Shown here in pieces: positions 6,982 through 14,702 of a stretch of 17,236 nt of DNA. A program made the translations under genes and the position numbers. Under the pieces are notes generated by a model. It made no database searches. It was not told where the DNA came from and worked only from the letters and a program-made list of their open reading frames with translations. Source of the stretch: JAJRAG01 sp050010535 (GTDB lineage: Archaea; Thermoplasmatota; Thermoplasmata; Methanomassiliicoccales; JACIVX01); assembly GCA_050010535.1 (NCBI GenBank), contig JBEKKT010000027.1:1-17236 (forward strand), in the 5' to 3' direction. Numbering within the stretch: position 1 is the first letter of the stretch; each line of letters begins with the position of its first letter.

Positions 6982-8958
6982 TCACTTGTCAAGCTCCTTT
7001 CTCGCCGTGACGAGTCTGTCCACAACGCTCGGATCTCCAAGAGTGGTCACGTCGCCGAGGTCTTCGACCGATCCGATCGCGATCTTCCTCAGTATGCGCC
7101 TCATGATCTTTCCGCTCCTCGTCTTCGGAAGCGCATTCGCGAATTGAATCATATCTGGAGCCGCAATCGGGCCGACATTCTTTCGGACATGCATGATCAG
7201 TTCCTTTTTTAGCTCGGGAGACTCCTTGACGCCGGTCTTCAGAGTTACGAAGGCGAAAATCGCCTCGCCCTTGATCGGGTGCGGCATCGGAACGACCGCA
7301 GCCTCCGCCACGTCCTTGTGACTGACCAGTGCGCTCTCCACCTCGGCAGCGCCGATCCTGTGCCCGGAAACTTTGATGACGTCGTCCACCCTTCCCATAA
7401 TCCATATGTCCCCGTCCTCGTCCCTTCTCGCTCCGTCTCCCGCCAAATACACGCCGGGGAACCTTGACCAGTATATCTCCCTGAACTGCTCGTGCTGCCC
7501 GAACACGGTTCTCATCAGCCCGGGCCAGGGCTTCTTAATGACCAAGTAACCGCCCTCGTTCGTTCCTGCCTCGGTCCCGTCTTCCCTGAAGACCCCGACC
7601 TCTATGCCGAAGAACGGCCTCGTTGCCGATCCTGGCTTGAGCACCATCGCTCCCGGGAGCGGGGTGATGAGTATCCCGCCTGTCTCAGTCTGCCACCAGG
7701 TGTCGACGATCGGGCACCTTCCGCCCCCGATCACATTGTAGTACCACATCCAGGCCTCTGGGTTAATGGCTTCCCCAACGGTACCGAGCAGTCGAAGGCT
7801 CGAAAGGTCCCTGCCCTTCGGCCACTGCTCTCCCTCCCTTATCAGCGACCGGAGGGCGGTCGGGGCCGTGTAGAAGATGTTGACCTTGAACTTCTCCACG
7901 ATCTTCCAGAACCTGTCGACCTGCGGATAGGTCGGGACGCCTTCGAACATCAGGGTTGTTGCGCCTTCGGCTAGCGGGCCGTAGACGATGTAGCTGTGCC
8001 CGGTAATCCATCCGATGTCCGCCGTGCACCAGAACGTATCCTCCTCTTTGTAGTCGAATATCCATCTGAACGTTAGCATCACGAAAAGCAGGTAGCCGGC
8101 GGTTGTGTGCAGCACGCCCTTCGGCTTTCCCGTCGACCCGCTAGTGTACAGAATAAAGAGCGGGTCCTCCGCATCCATGACCTCGGGCTCGCAGACCGAC
8201 AGGACCGTCTCGACCTCCTCATGCCACCATGAGTCCCTGCCTTCCTTCATGTCCACAGGCGCGCCGGTTCTCTTGACCACGATGACGCTCTGGACGGACG
8301 TCCCCTTCTGCAACGCAATGTCCGCGTTTGATTTCAAGGGAACGAGCTTCCCGCTCCTGTAGCTGCCATCCGAAGTGATCAGCAACTTGCAGGTGCTGTC
8401 CGCGATCCTGTCCCTCAGCGACTCGGAGCTGAACCCTCCGAACACGATGCTGTGTATCGCCCCTATCCTCGCGCAGGCAAGCATCGCGATCGGGAGCTCG
8501 GGGATCATCGGGAGGTAGATCGACACCCTGTCCCCCTTCCTGATGCCCTTCTTCTTCAGGACGTTCGCGAACCTGCAGACCTCATAGAGGAGCTGCTGAT
8601 ACGTGAGAATCCTCACGTCCCCTTCGGCTTCCCCCTGCCATATGAGGGCAGCCTTGTTCTTCCTGGCACCCATGCAGTGCCTGTCAAGACAGTTGTAGGA
8701 GACGTTGAGTCTCCCGCCCTTGAACCATGTGAACTTCGCCTCTTTCACGTTCCAGTCGAAAACCGTGTCCCACGGTTTGACCCAGTCCAAACCCTTGGCC
8801 CACTTTTCCCAGAAAGCCGGCGGATCCGATATCGATTCCTTGTACATCTGCTCGTATACTTGCATGCTCTTGATGTGCGCCCGCTCGCTGAATTCCTTTG
8901 AAGGTGGAAATCGCCTGTGTTCTTCCATCACCGATTCTATCGTCTTACCGTTAGTCAT
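6982..8958 (-). CDS. acsA: Acetyl-CoA synthetase (AMP-forming)
   Basis: Cytoplasmic enzyme joining acetate, ATP and CoA to acetyl-CoA, AMP and pyrophosphate; 658 residues, standard length. The N-terminal ACS domain (SDPPAFWEKWAKGLDWVKPW, residues 45-63) is followed by the P-loop YTSGSTGKPKG (271-281), TADIGWITGHSY (312-323), DTWWQTETGG (419-428) with the tryptophan that restricts the pocket to acetate-sized acids, YLAGDGARRDEDG (504-516), and the hinge/C-domain VSGHRIGAAEVE (530-541), where Ala replaces the common Thr. PKTRSGK ends at Lys617, the catalytic lysine that is acetylated in homologues. The start ATG 8958 has GGAGGA about 7 bases upstream. The gene appears monocistronic, and its upstream region has a TATA box and a tandem repeat. 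Confidence 0.97.
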   Translation of the reverse strand: MTNGKTIESVMEEHRRFPPSKEFSERAHIKSMQVYEQMYKESISDPPAFWEKWAKGLDWVKPWDTVFDWNVKEAKFTWFKGGRLNVSYNCLDRHCMGARKNKAALIWQGEAEGDVRILTYQQLLYEVCRFANVLKKKGIRKGDRVSIYLPMIPELPIAMLACARIGAIHSIVFGGFSSESLRDRIADSTCKLLITSDGSYRSGKLVPLKSNADIALQKGTSVQSVIVVKRTGAPVDMKEGRDSWWHEEVETVLSVCEPEVMDAEDPLFILYTSGSTGKPKGVLHTTAGYLLFVMLTFRWIFDYKEEDTFWCTADIGWITGHSYIVYGPLAEGATTLMFEGVPTYPQVDRFWKIVEKFKVNIFYTAPTALRSLIREGEQWPKGRDLSSLRLLGTVGEAINPEAWMWYYNVIGGGRCPIVDTWWQTETGGILITPLPGAMVLKPGSATRPFFGIEVGVFREDGTEAGTNEGGYLVIKKPWPGLMRTVFGQHEQFREIYWSRFPGVYLAGDGARRDEDGDIWIMGRVDDVIKVSGHRIGAAEVESALVSHKDVAEAAVVPMPHPIKGEAIFAFVTLKTGVKESPELKKELIMHVRKNVGPIAAPDMIQFANALPKTRSGKIMRRILRKIAIGSVEDLGDVTTLGDPSVVDRLVTARKELDK

Positions 8959-9011
8959 TGCCCATTCCTCCAGAAATACACCCAGATTGTCCGAAACTCC
9001 TCTCCGTACCT

Positions 9012-9027
9012 GATTAAGCGATTAAGC
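9012..9027. repeat. Tandem 8-bp repeat in the acs promoter region
   Basis: Two perfect, abutting copies of GATTAAGC. They lie 54-70 bases upstream of the acs start codon and just downstream of its probable TATA box, around the expected transcription start. A binding site for a regulator covering the start point would fit this position, but this is inference from placement only. Confidence 0.45.
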
Positions 9028-9045
9028 GCTCGTTATAGGATTCCG

Positions 9046-9056
9046 CTAATAAATAG
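9046..9056 (-). promoter_or_regulatory. Probable TATA box of the acs gene
   Basis: On the minus strand this reads CTATTTATTAG, the most AT-rich stretch of the acs upstream region. It predicts transcription starting near 9020-9027 and a 5' leader of roughly 65 bases, consistent with the gene having a clear Shine-Dalgarno rather than being leaderless. Confidence 0.45.
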
Positions 9057-9176
9057 TATGCTCGGGCCTGACTTCATTGCTTCAACTCCGCCGGCAACTC
9101 TGAGCGGAAGAGACCGCAGCCAATCTGCGAAAGCGATTTTAGGTCACCGAACAATCCGAACGATCAAGAACTTTCC

Positions 9177-9845
9177 ATGAAGATTGTAGTGCTTTGCGAT
9201 TTCGATGGCACCACCGTGAACATCGACACGGCCGAGTATACCCTAGAGAAACTGGCCGAAGGAAACTGGAAGACGTTAGATGAGAGACTCGACAGCGGGG
9301 AGATGCCGCTAGAAGAGTGCATGAGACAGCAGTTCATGATGGTGAAGGCATCGCGGAAGCGCATTGTGGACGCACTTGACATAGTTGTGCAGGTCAGGCC
9401 CGGATTCGAGGATCTCGTGGAGCATTGTCGCTCGAAGGACATCCCCCTCACCATAGCGAGCGCGGGGCTCGACTTCTACATACGACACTTCCTGAGCCAA
9501 CGAGGGCTTCAAGGTAAGGTCGGCCTGGTCGTTCCCCGTGTCAGTGTCACTCGGAATGGCTTGAGGTTCGCATTTCCAGAATTGCGTGACCCTTCTTCCG
9601 TCAGCTTCAAGGACGATCTCGTGAGACACTACAAGAAGCAAGGGAAGACGGTCGTCTACGTCGGGGACGGGACAACGGACTTCAATGCCGCAAGAATCGC
9701 CGACCTTCCGTTCGCGGTTATAGGATCGAAGCTGGCTGTCCTCCTGAGTAAGCACGGGATACCTCACAATGAGTTTATGGACTTCCGAGATATCGTCGAA
9801 GCGCTAAAGAATCTGGAAAGACAGGCAGAGATGCCTGGACAATGA
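9177..9845 (+). CDS. HAD-IB family phosphatase (MtnX/phosphoserine phosphatase-like)
   Basis: Cytoplasmic haloacid-dehalogenase phosphatase of 222 residues. All four motifs are present: DFDGT (Asp8 nucleophile, Asp10 acid/base), IASAG (Ser95), Lys145 in SFKDDLV, and GDGTTD (Asp164 and Asp168 for Mg2+). The cap inserted between motifs I and II (about 15-75) with TAEYTLEKLAEGNWKTLDERLDSGEM resembles the MtnX (2-hydroxy-3-keto-5-methylthiopentenyl-1-phosphate phosphatase) and phosphoserine phosphatase group. I cannot settle the substrate. ATG 9177 begins directly with the beta strand KIVVLCDFDG, so the start is secure; no Shine-Dalgarno is visible. It is divergent from acs and convergent with the 121-residue gene. 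Confidence 0.88.
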   Translation: MKIVVLCDFDGTTVNIDTAEYTLEKLAEGNWKTLDERLDSGEMPLEECMRQQFMMVKASRKRIVDALDIVVQVRPGFEDLVEHCRSKDIPLTIASAGLDFYIRHFLSQRGLQGKVGLVVPRVSVTRNGLRFAFPELRDPSSVSFKDDLVRHYKKQGKTVVYVGDGTTDFNAARIADLPFAVIGSKLAVLLSKHGIPHNEFMDFRDIVEALKNLERQAEMPGQ

Positions 9846-9863
9846 TCCGAGGCGCGCCGGACC

Positions 9864-10229
9864 TCAGTCGCATTGCTGCGGCTTCCTGACGCTCTGATAC
9901 ACGTGCTCCTCTTCCTCAGAGGTCATCACGATGGTGAAGCGTTGGGGTATGCCGTTGTACTCGATGACCGGCTCGGACACGCCTTTCATGACCTTGACGA
10001 CAAAATCCTTGAAGAACTGCAGATCCTCTGCCTTGGTTTCGACCGGGAACTGGACGTAGAGGACATGCAGCTCCTCCTGGGCGTCGAACCAGTGGTTCAC
10101 GTCTGCCGTGTCGATGACCCGAAGGAACCTATCCCTCCCTTTTTTCTTCTTCGATAAGAGGACGACCTGCTCCTTCCATATCTGTCCGACCTTCAGTATC
10201 GACGTCTCGACGCCGAGCACCTTCCACAT
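9864..10229 (-). CDS. Hypothetical protein, 121 residues
   Basis: I do not recognise this protein. It looks real: mixed alpha/beta composition, no signal peptide or membrane helix, a basic run KKKKGRDR (residues 27-34), an aromatic-rich middle (VNHWFDAQEELHVLYVQFPVE), an acidic SEEEEHVY stretch, and a lone Cys near the C-terminus. Its start at ATG 10229 is supported by a TATA-like TTTAATTAAT at 10251-10260, about 30 bases upstream, which predicts a leaderless transcript and fits the lack of a Shine-Dalgarno. It sits alone between the HAD phosphatase (convergent) and the FAD oxidoreductase (same strand, over 120 bases upstream). Confidence 0.7.
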   Translation of the reverse strand: MWKVLGVETSILKVGQIWKEQVVLLSKKKKGRDRFLRVIDTADVNHWFDAQEELHVLYVQFPVETKAEDLQFFKDFVVKVMKGVSEPVIEYNGIPQRFTIVMTSEEEEHVYQSVRKPQQCD

Positions 10230-10250
10230 GCGACCAGAGATTGCCTATCG

Positions 10251-10260
10251 ATTAATTAAA
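10251..10260 (-). promoter_or_regulatory. TATA box for the 121-residue hypothetical gene
   Basis: Minus strand TTTAATTAAT, with its 5' end 31 bases before ATG 10229. Archaeal TATA boxes sit about 24-31 bases before the transcription start, so the transcript should begin at or within a base or two of the start codon. Confidence 0.5.
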
Positions 10261-10352
10261 CTGTGGCAAATACGAATCGAGCAACTGCCTCGCGAGCCTT
10301 CAGCCTAGCACCTGACCTGATTTGAAGATTTCCGAGATCTGATCGTGGCAGG

Positions 10353-11642
10353 TCAATCGCACTTAATGAAGTGTTCCTTGTCCTCGACGACGCCTTCCGC
10401 TACTACCTTGGCGTAGTCGAAGTCGTCCCTTAGCATGGCCTCCTTGATCTTCGCCACGTCCGCCCGCTTGCGGATGAGACCCGAGAACACGCCGGCGCTC
10501 TCTATGCACCCGATGCAGACGGACCCGACGATTACGTCGTCCTTGAGCACGATCTTCCTATAGTACCGATGCTCCGGCGAGATGAGACTGATCACTTCGA
10601 ACCCGCTGTCCTTCTTGACCCTCGTCTGCCCTACTGCGATCGACGGTAGGCCGAACAGGTCCACGGAGTTCATCGCGATGCCGCCCTCGTACTCTACGTT
10701 CTTGCCGGCCATGTTCTTTCCAGCGACTATGCCTTGCTCGACTGCGTTCGGCCAGATGGCGTGTATGTACTTGCCTCCGCTGACGAAGTCCTTAGCCTCC
10801 GCGACGTCCCCTGCGGCATAGATGTTCGGAACGCTGGTTCTCATGTGAACGTCGACCGTAATCCCATAGTCGCATGCGATTCCCGCCTCCTTTGCGAGCT
10901 TTGTGTTTGGTCTGACGCCCTTCGCGAAAATTACGATCTCAGCGGGCAGGACCTCTCCGTTCTTCAGCTTGACGCCCTCGGCCTTGTCCATCCCGACTAT
11001 CTCCACGACCTCCATCTCCGTCATGACGTGCAGACCGTTCTCCTCTAGCTGCTTCCTGAGGATGTCCGCACCGTCCCTGTCCATGGTCTGGGACATGATC
11101 TGCGGAGACGTAACGATGACCCAGACCTCGACGCCCCTGTGGTGGAGCGCGTCCGCGGACTTCAGTCCGACGAGCCCGCCTCCAAGCACCGCCGCCTTCT
11201 TCCCAGGCCTAGCGGCAAGGGAGATCTTCTTCGCATCCTCGTATGTCCTGAGAACGTAGACACCAGACTTATCTTTTCCCGGGATGTCATACATGACTGG
11301 ACTGGCTCCCAGCCCGAGCATCAACTGCGAGTATCCTATATTCCTCCCGTCCTCCAGCTCAATGACGTTCTCGGCGGGGTTAATCTTAAGGACCTTCTTC
11401 CCCAGGGTCGGGGTTATGTTGTTCTTCTCGTAGTAATCTCTTGGGCGGAACAGCAATCCCTCCTCAGTGACCTTTCCGCCGATGAAGTGGGATGTCAGGC
11501 AGCGGCAGTAGGCGGGCATACTTTCGTCTGAGATCACTGCGATGGTTCCCCCCTTGTCGACCCTCCTGATGCCTTCGCACGTCCCGATTCCAGCTGCGCT
11601 ATTCCCGATGACCACGTACTTGTACGACTCCATCTCAATCAT
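10353..11642 (-). CDS. FAD/NAD(P)-dependent oxidoreductase (NADH oxidase / FNOR-like)
   Basis: Two-dinucleotide-fold flavoprotein, about 429 residues. FAD site: YVVIGNSAAGIGT (residues 9-21) and IYAAGDVAEA (274-283). NAD(P) site: AAVLGGGLVGLKSAD (150-164). A CRC pair at Cys46/Cys48 (AYCRCLTSHF) lies where CoA-disulfide reductases and NADH oxidases carry a redox cysteine. A C-terminal CIGC (376-379) is present, and the dimerisation domain is shorter than in glutathione reductases. The likely role is electron transfer between NAD(P)H and the ferredoxin encoded just upstream. ATG 11642 overlaps the ferredoxin stop by 8 bases; ATG 11633 (TGA-G-ATG arrangement) is an equally good start. Either way the two genes are translationally coupled. 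Confidence 0.88.
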   Translation of the reverse strand: MIEMESYKYVVIGNSAAGIGTCEGIRRVDKGGTIAVISDESMPAYCRCLTSHFIGGKVTEEGLLFRPRDYYEKNNITPTLGKKVLKINPAENVIELEDGRNIGYSQLMLGLGASPVMYDIPGKDKSGVYVLRTYEDAKKISLAARPGKKAAVLGGGLVGLKSADALHHRGVEVWVIVTSPQIMSQTMDRDGADILRKQLEENGLHVMTEMEVVEIVGMDKAEGVKLKNGEVLPAEIVIFAKGVRPNTKLAKEAGIACDYGITVDVHMRTSVPNIYAAGDVAEAKDFVSGGKYIHAIWPNAVEQGIVAGKNMAGKNVEYEGGIAMNSVDLFGLPSIAVGQTRVKKDSGFEVISLISPEHRYYRKIVLKDDVIVGSVCIGCIESAGVFSGLIRKRADVAKIKEAMLRDDFDYAKVVAEGVVEDKEHFIKCD

Positions 11643-12183
11643 GCCCCTCTGCGATAGCTTCGGTACCCTCGCTGGCGATCTGATTGTCACCGACAAGGAG
11701 AACCAGAGCACCAGTCTTGCATGCGCCGACGCAAGCGGGCGTCTCGCGGCTGGGGCAAAGATCGCATTTCAATATGCCCTTGCCAATGGGGTCGATGAAG
11801 ATTGCGCCGTACGGGCACGCCATTATGCACATCCAGCATCTCACGCATCCCTTTCCGTCGTGGCGTATCGCCCCGTCCTCTTGCTTCGCCAGGGCCCCGG
11901 ATATGCACGCCTCGACACATTTGGGTTCGTCGCAATGGCGGCAATGGATCGGATAGGCCTTTCCTTTCGGTATCTTGGTCCTCGACTGTCCGAAGAGAGG
12001 CCTGCCTTCCTGATCATTCATTATCTCTATGGATCCGCTCCGGACCCTCATTCTAGCCAACAACCGCCGCTCCTTCGGAGTAATCACCGCAAGGTCCTGT
12101 GGAGATGCGTGCTCAGTGGCACAGGCGAGCTCACAAGATCTGCAGCCATTACAGTTGTCCAACTTGATCAGAATTCTCTTCAA
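11635..12183 (-). CDS. Four-cluster 4Fe-4S ferredoxin, CooF/HycB-like
   Basis: A 182-residue polyferredoxin of the CooF/HycB/DmsB type that carries electrons between a catalytic subunit and another redox partner. Four cysteine sets can be read: 11-14-17-21 (CNGCRSCELAC), 81-84-89-93 (CRHCDEPKCVEAC), 113-116-119-123 (CVRCWMCIMACP) and 140-143-151-155 (CDLCPSRETPACVGAC), enough for four 4Fe-4S clusters. There is no Tat or Sec signal, so it is cytoplasmic. The start is TTG 12183 with GGGGTGTC upstream; the family opening MKRILI-x-LDNC fits this start. It directly precedes and overlaps the FAD oxidoreductase gene. In anaerobes such CooF-oxidoreductase pairs often follow a CO dehydrogenase; none is visible here. 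Confidence 0.9.
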   Translation of the reverse strand: MKRILIKLDNCNGCRSCELACATEHASPQDLAVITPKERRLLARMRVRSGSIEIMNDQEGRPLFGQSRTKIPKGKAYPIHCRHCDEPKCVEACISGALAKQEDGAIRHDGKGCVRCWMCIMACPYGAIFIDPIGKGILKCDLCPSRETPACVGACKTGALVLLVGDNQIASEGTEAIAEGHD

Positions 12184-12369
12184 TTACTGACACCCCCGTC
12201 GACAGCAAGTCCATTTCCCCTTGAGTATCTGATGATCGGCGTATTGACCGAATGAATTGGACTAACCGTGTTTAACCCTTTGCCTCACCGAAGCATGATA
12301 CGCATATCCATTCTCAGGAGACCTACGAGAAGGCTAAGATTATTCTAATGGAAAGCCATAGCCCAGAGA

Positions 12370-13305
12370 GTGGTCCGGATGAAGGCCGTAGACAGTATTC
12401 TTGATACGAGATATGAAACCCCGATGGTCCGGCTCCGAAGGATCGTGCCGGAGGACTGCGCCGATACACTAGCGAAGATAGAGTTCTTCGGCCCGAGCGG
12501 TAGTGTCAAGGACCGCATCGCAGCATTCATGATCGAGGAAGCGGAGAAGCGAGGGGATCTCAAGCGAGGATACCGAATCGTCGAAGCGACGACGGGAGAC
12601 ACTGGAATTGCATTCGCACTAGCGGGATTGGTTAAGGGGTATCGTGTCACCGTCGTGATGCCTAGGGAAATGAGCGACGAGAAGAAGAAAGTGCTAAGGG
12701 CGTACGGAGCGGAAATTGTCTTCACGCCCGGGTCCGAGACGGAGGTCGGCAAGTGCTCGGAGAAGGTCGATGACATCAGGTCATCTGACGGAAACGTGTG
12801 GGTGCCCGGGCAGTTCACTTCGCTCGACAACGTTCGCGCGCATCAGAAGACAACGGGACCCGAGATCATAAAGCAGGCTGGAAGGGACATCGACGCGTTC
12901 GTCGCTGGCGTGGGGTCCGGAGGAACGCTCATGGGCGTTGCGAGTTGCTTCAGGGAAGAGGGGATCAACGCTAGGATTGTGGCGGTCGAGCCCGCAGAGT
13001 GCGCGGTGATGTCAGGAGGGTGCACCGCCCCCCACCGCATCGAAGGCATCGGAGACGGTTTCGTCCCTGACATAGTCGACATGGAGCTTATCACAGACAT
13101 AGAAGTCGTACGCGACGAAGATGCAATTGTCATGGCTAGGAGACTGGCGAAAGAGGAAGGGATACTTGGTGGCATCTCATCAGGCGCGAACGTCGCCGCC
13201 GCCGTGAACGTTGGACGGAGACTGGGAAAGGGAAAGAAGGTCGTCACGTTGATACCGGACACCGGAATGCGTTACTTCTCCACCGATCTCTTCAAGGAGG
13301 AATAG
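12370..13305 (+). CDS. Cysteine synthase family PLP enzyme (CysK/CysM/CBS-like)
   Basis: Fold-type II PLP enzyme, 311 residues, most likely an O-acetylserine, O-phosphoserine or homoserine-ester sulfhydrylase. The Schiff-base lysine is Lys47 in PSGSVKDR. The phosphate loop is GVGSGGT (180-186), followed by GGISSGAN (267-274) and PDTGMRYFSTDLF near the end, all in register with CysK. The substrate-binding loop reads TTGDTG (74-79), where CysK has TSGNTG; the Ser-to-Thr and Asn-to-Asp changes may alter substrate choice. The start is GTG 12370 or ATG 12379; AT-rich TAAGATTATT (12335-12344) lies about 26-35 bases before them, as in a leaderless gene. The M20 hydrolase ATG follows its stop directly. 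Confidence 0.9.
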   Translation: MVRMKAVDSILDTRYETPMVRLRRIVPEDCADTLAKIEFFGPSGSVKDRIAAFMIEEAEKRGDLKRGYRIVEATTGDTGIAFALAGLVKGYRVTVVMPREMSDEKKKVLRAYGAEIVFTPGSETEVGKCSEKVDDIRSSDGNVWVPGQFTSLDNVRAHQKTTGPEIIKQAGRDIDAFVAGVGSGGTLMGVASCFREEGINARIVAVEPAECAVMSGGCTAPHRIEGIGDGFVPDIVDMELITDIEVVRDEDAIVMARRLAKEEGILGGISSGANVAAAVNVGRRLGKGKKVVTLIPDTGMRYFSTDLFKEE

Positions 13306-14451
13306 ATGCCCGGGATCGAGAGAGAGTCGATCGTCGAGTTGTTGAAGGGTCTCGTTGCGATCGACAGCGTCAATCCCTGCTTGTCACCGTCCCACCAAGG
13401 AGAGGGAGAGATAGGAGAGCATGTCGCGGGGTTGCTAAGAAACATCGGATTCGACGTACGGATGCAGAGAGTCTCAGAGGGCAGGAACAACGTCATCGGC
13501 CGGCTCCAGGGGAACAACGGTGAAAAGAGACTCCTTGTCCTGGCGCACATGGACACGGTCGGAGTGGACACTATGACGATTCCGCCCTTCGACCCGGTGG
13601 TCGTCGGGAACAGACTGTACGGCAGGGGATCCTCGGACACGAAGGCGGGTCTCGCTGCCGCCATCGCGATGGCGCAGGAGCTCGCCCTTGAGCATGCGGA
13701 CTTCAACGGGGAGCTAATCGTTGCTGCGACCGTTGACGAGGAGTACGAGGCCGCTGGTGTCGAGGCTCTCGTCAGAGAGGTCCAGGCCGACGCGGCGGTG
13801 GACATGGAGCCCGTCGGAATGAGGGCGGTCATCGCGCACAAGGGATTCGCGTGGCAGGAGTTCCGGGTCATCGGAAAGGCCGCTCACGGAAGCGACACAG
13901 TCAAGGGGATCGATGCGATTTTGAGAACCGGGAGGCTGCTGGAGGAGTTGTCCTCCCTGAACGAGAGGCTCTCGAAGAACATTCATCGGATGTTGGGACC
14001 TCCATCCCTCCACGCTTCTCAGATAGCGGGAGGAGAAGGCTGGTCCACTTATCCCGCGAACTGCACGCTCACGGTCGAGAGAAGAACGGTCCCTGGGGAG
14101 ACACAGAGAGGGATCGAGAAGGAGTTCCAGGCCATCGTGGACTGCCTCGCAAGCGAAGGCATCGAGGCCAGCACGGAGATGCGCTTTTTCAGACCCGCCA
14201 CGGAGATATCTCCCGACGAGAAGATAGTCAAGTCCCTGCTGACATCGGCGGCGGAGATAGGCGTCGAATGCTCTGTGGGCGGGATGGCCGCTTGGCCCGA
14301 GGCAGGACCTCTCAATCTCGCGGAGATACCTTCCGTCGTGTTCGGTCCCAAGGGCTGCACGGGTCACGAGGCCGACGAGTACGTCTATATCGACAGCGTC
14401 GTCCAGTGCACGCAGATCCTCCGAGCGACCGTCCTCGACTTCCTGAGATAG
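13306..14451 (+). CDS. M20 family metallohydrolase (ArgE/DapE-like deacylase)
   Basis: Di-zinc amidohydrolase of 381 residues that removes an acyl group from an N-acyl amino acid or cleaves a dipeptide. Metal ligands are recognisable: His81 in AHMDTV with catalytic Asp83, bridging Asp111 in GRGSSDTKAG, catalytic Glu145 followed by Glu146 (VDEEYEA), an acidic ligand at Asp166 or Glu168, and His354 in GPKGCTGHEADEYV. The dimerisation domain carries KAAHGS (His194). Substrate candidates are N-acetylornithine, the LysW-linked lysine precursor, succinyl-diaminopimelate or N-acyl-cysteine. ATG 13306 abuts the stop of the cysteine synthase gene, and GGAGG in that gene's end is its ribosome binding site, so the pair is co-translated; this favours a link to sulfur amino acids. 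Confidence 0.88.
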   Translation: MPGIERESIVELLKGLVAIDSVNPCLSPSHQGEGEIGEHVAGLLRNIGFDVRMQRVSEGRNNVIGRLQGNNGEKRLLVLAHMDTVGVDTMTIPPFDPVVVGNRLYGRGSSDTKAGLAAAIAMAQELALEHADFNGELIVAATVDEEYEAAGVEALVREVQADAAVDMEPVGMRAVIAHKGFAWQEFRVIGKAAHGSDTVKGIDAILRTGRLLEELSSLNERLSKNIHRMLGPPSLHASQIAGGEGWSTYPANCTLTVERRTVPGETQRGIEKEFQAIVDCLASEGIEASTEMRFFRPATEISPDEKIVKSLLTSAAEIGVECSVGGMAAWPEAGPLNLAEIPSVVFGPKGCTGHEADEYVYIDSVVQCTQILRATVLDFLR

Positions 14452-14501
14452 CTCTCCCCAACAATCTTAAGTATGACAAATCAGTTCGAGTGACGAGCGA
14501 A

Positions 14502-14702
14502 ATGCCCGAGCCACTGCCGCCTCATACGCACTGCCTGACGTGTGACGCACCGATCTCTGAAACAGAAACCTTCTGTTCCGATGCGTGCAAGGCGTCCTAC
14601 GACAAGCAGATAAAGAAGAGCAAGAGAACGATGCTCTACTTCTACGTCACAGCAATCGTCCTCATCGTGGTGATAGCCGCTGTGAGCTTCATTCTAGGTT
14701 GA
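14502..14702 (+). CDS. DUF2116-type zinc-ribbon membrane protein
   Basis: A 66-residue archaeal protein of unknown function. It has a treble-clef-like Zn site CLTC-x(12)-FCSDAC (Cys11, Cys14, Cys25, Cys29) with the PIS-x-x-E-x-FCS signature of DUF2116, a basic linker KKSKR, and one C-terminal transmembrane helix (about 44-65, YVTAIVLIVVIAAVSFIL). The topology is probably zinc ribbon in the cytoplasm. The ORF is open far upstream inside the M20 gene by chance. ATG 14502 or GTG 14490 are plausible starts; CTTAAGTA at 14466-14473 may be its TATA box. Its last 14 bases overlap the 3' end of the dihydropteroate synthase gene on the other strand. Confidence 0.82.
   Translation: MPEPLPPHTHCLTCDAPISETETFCSDACKASYDKQIKKSKRTMLYFYVTAIVLIVVIAAVSFILG

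Noticed and set aside
11542..12255. 237-codon + strand frame across the ferredoxin gene
   Set aside because: It is antisense to a four-cluster ferredoxin with complete cysteine motifs; the translation is low-complexity and unlike a protein.
13851..14501. Upstream extension of the DUF2116 reading frame inside the M20 gene
   Set aside because: The frame is open by chance in G+C-rich coding sequence; the translated part is Arg/Gly-rich and unlike the 66-residue family.
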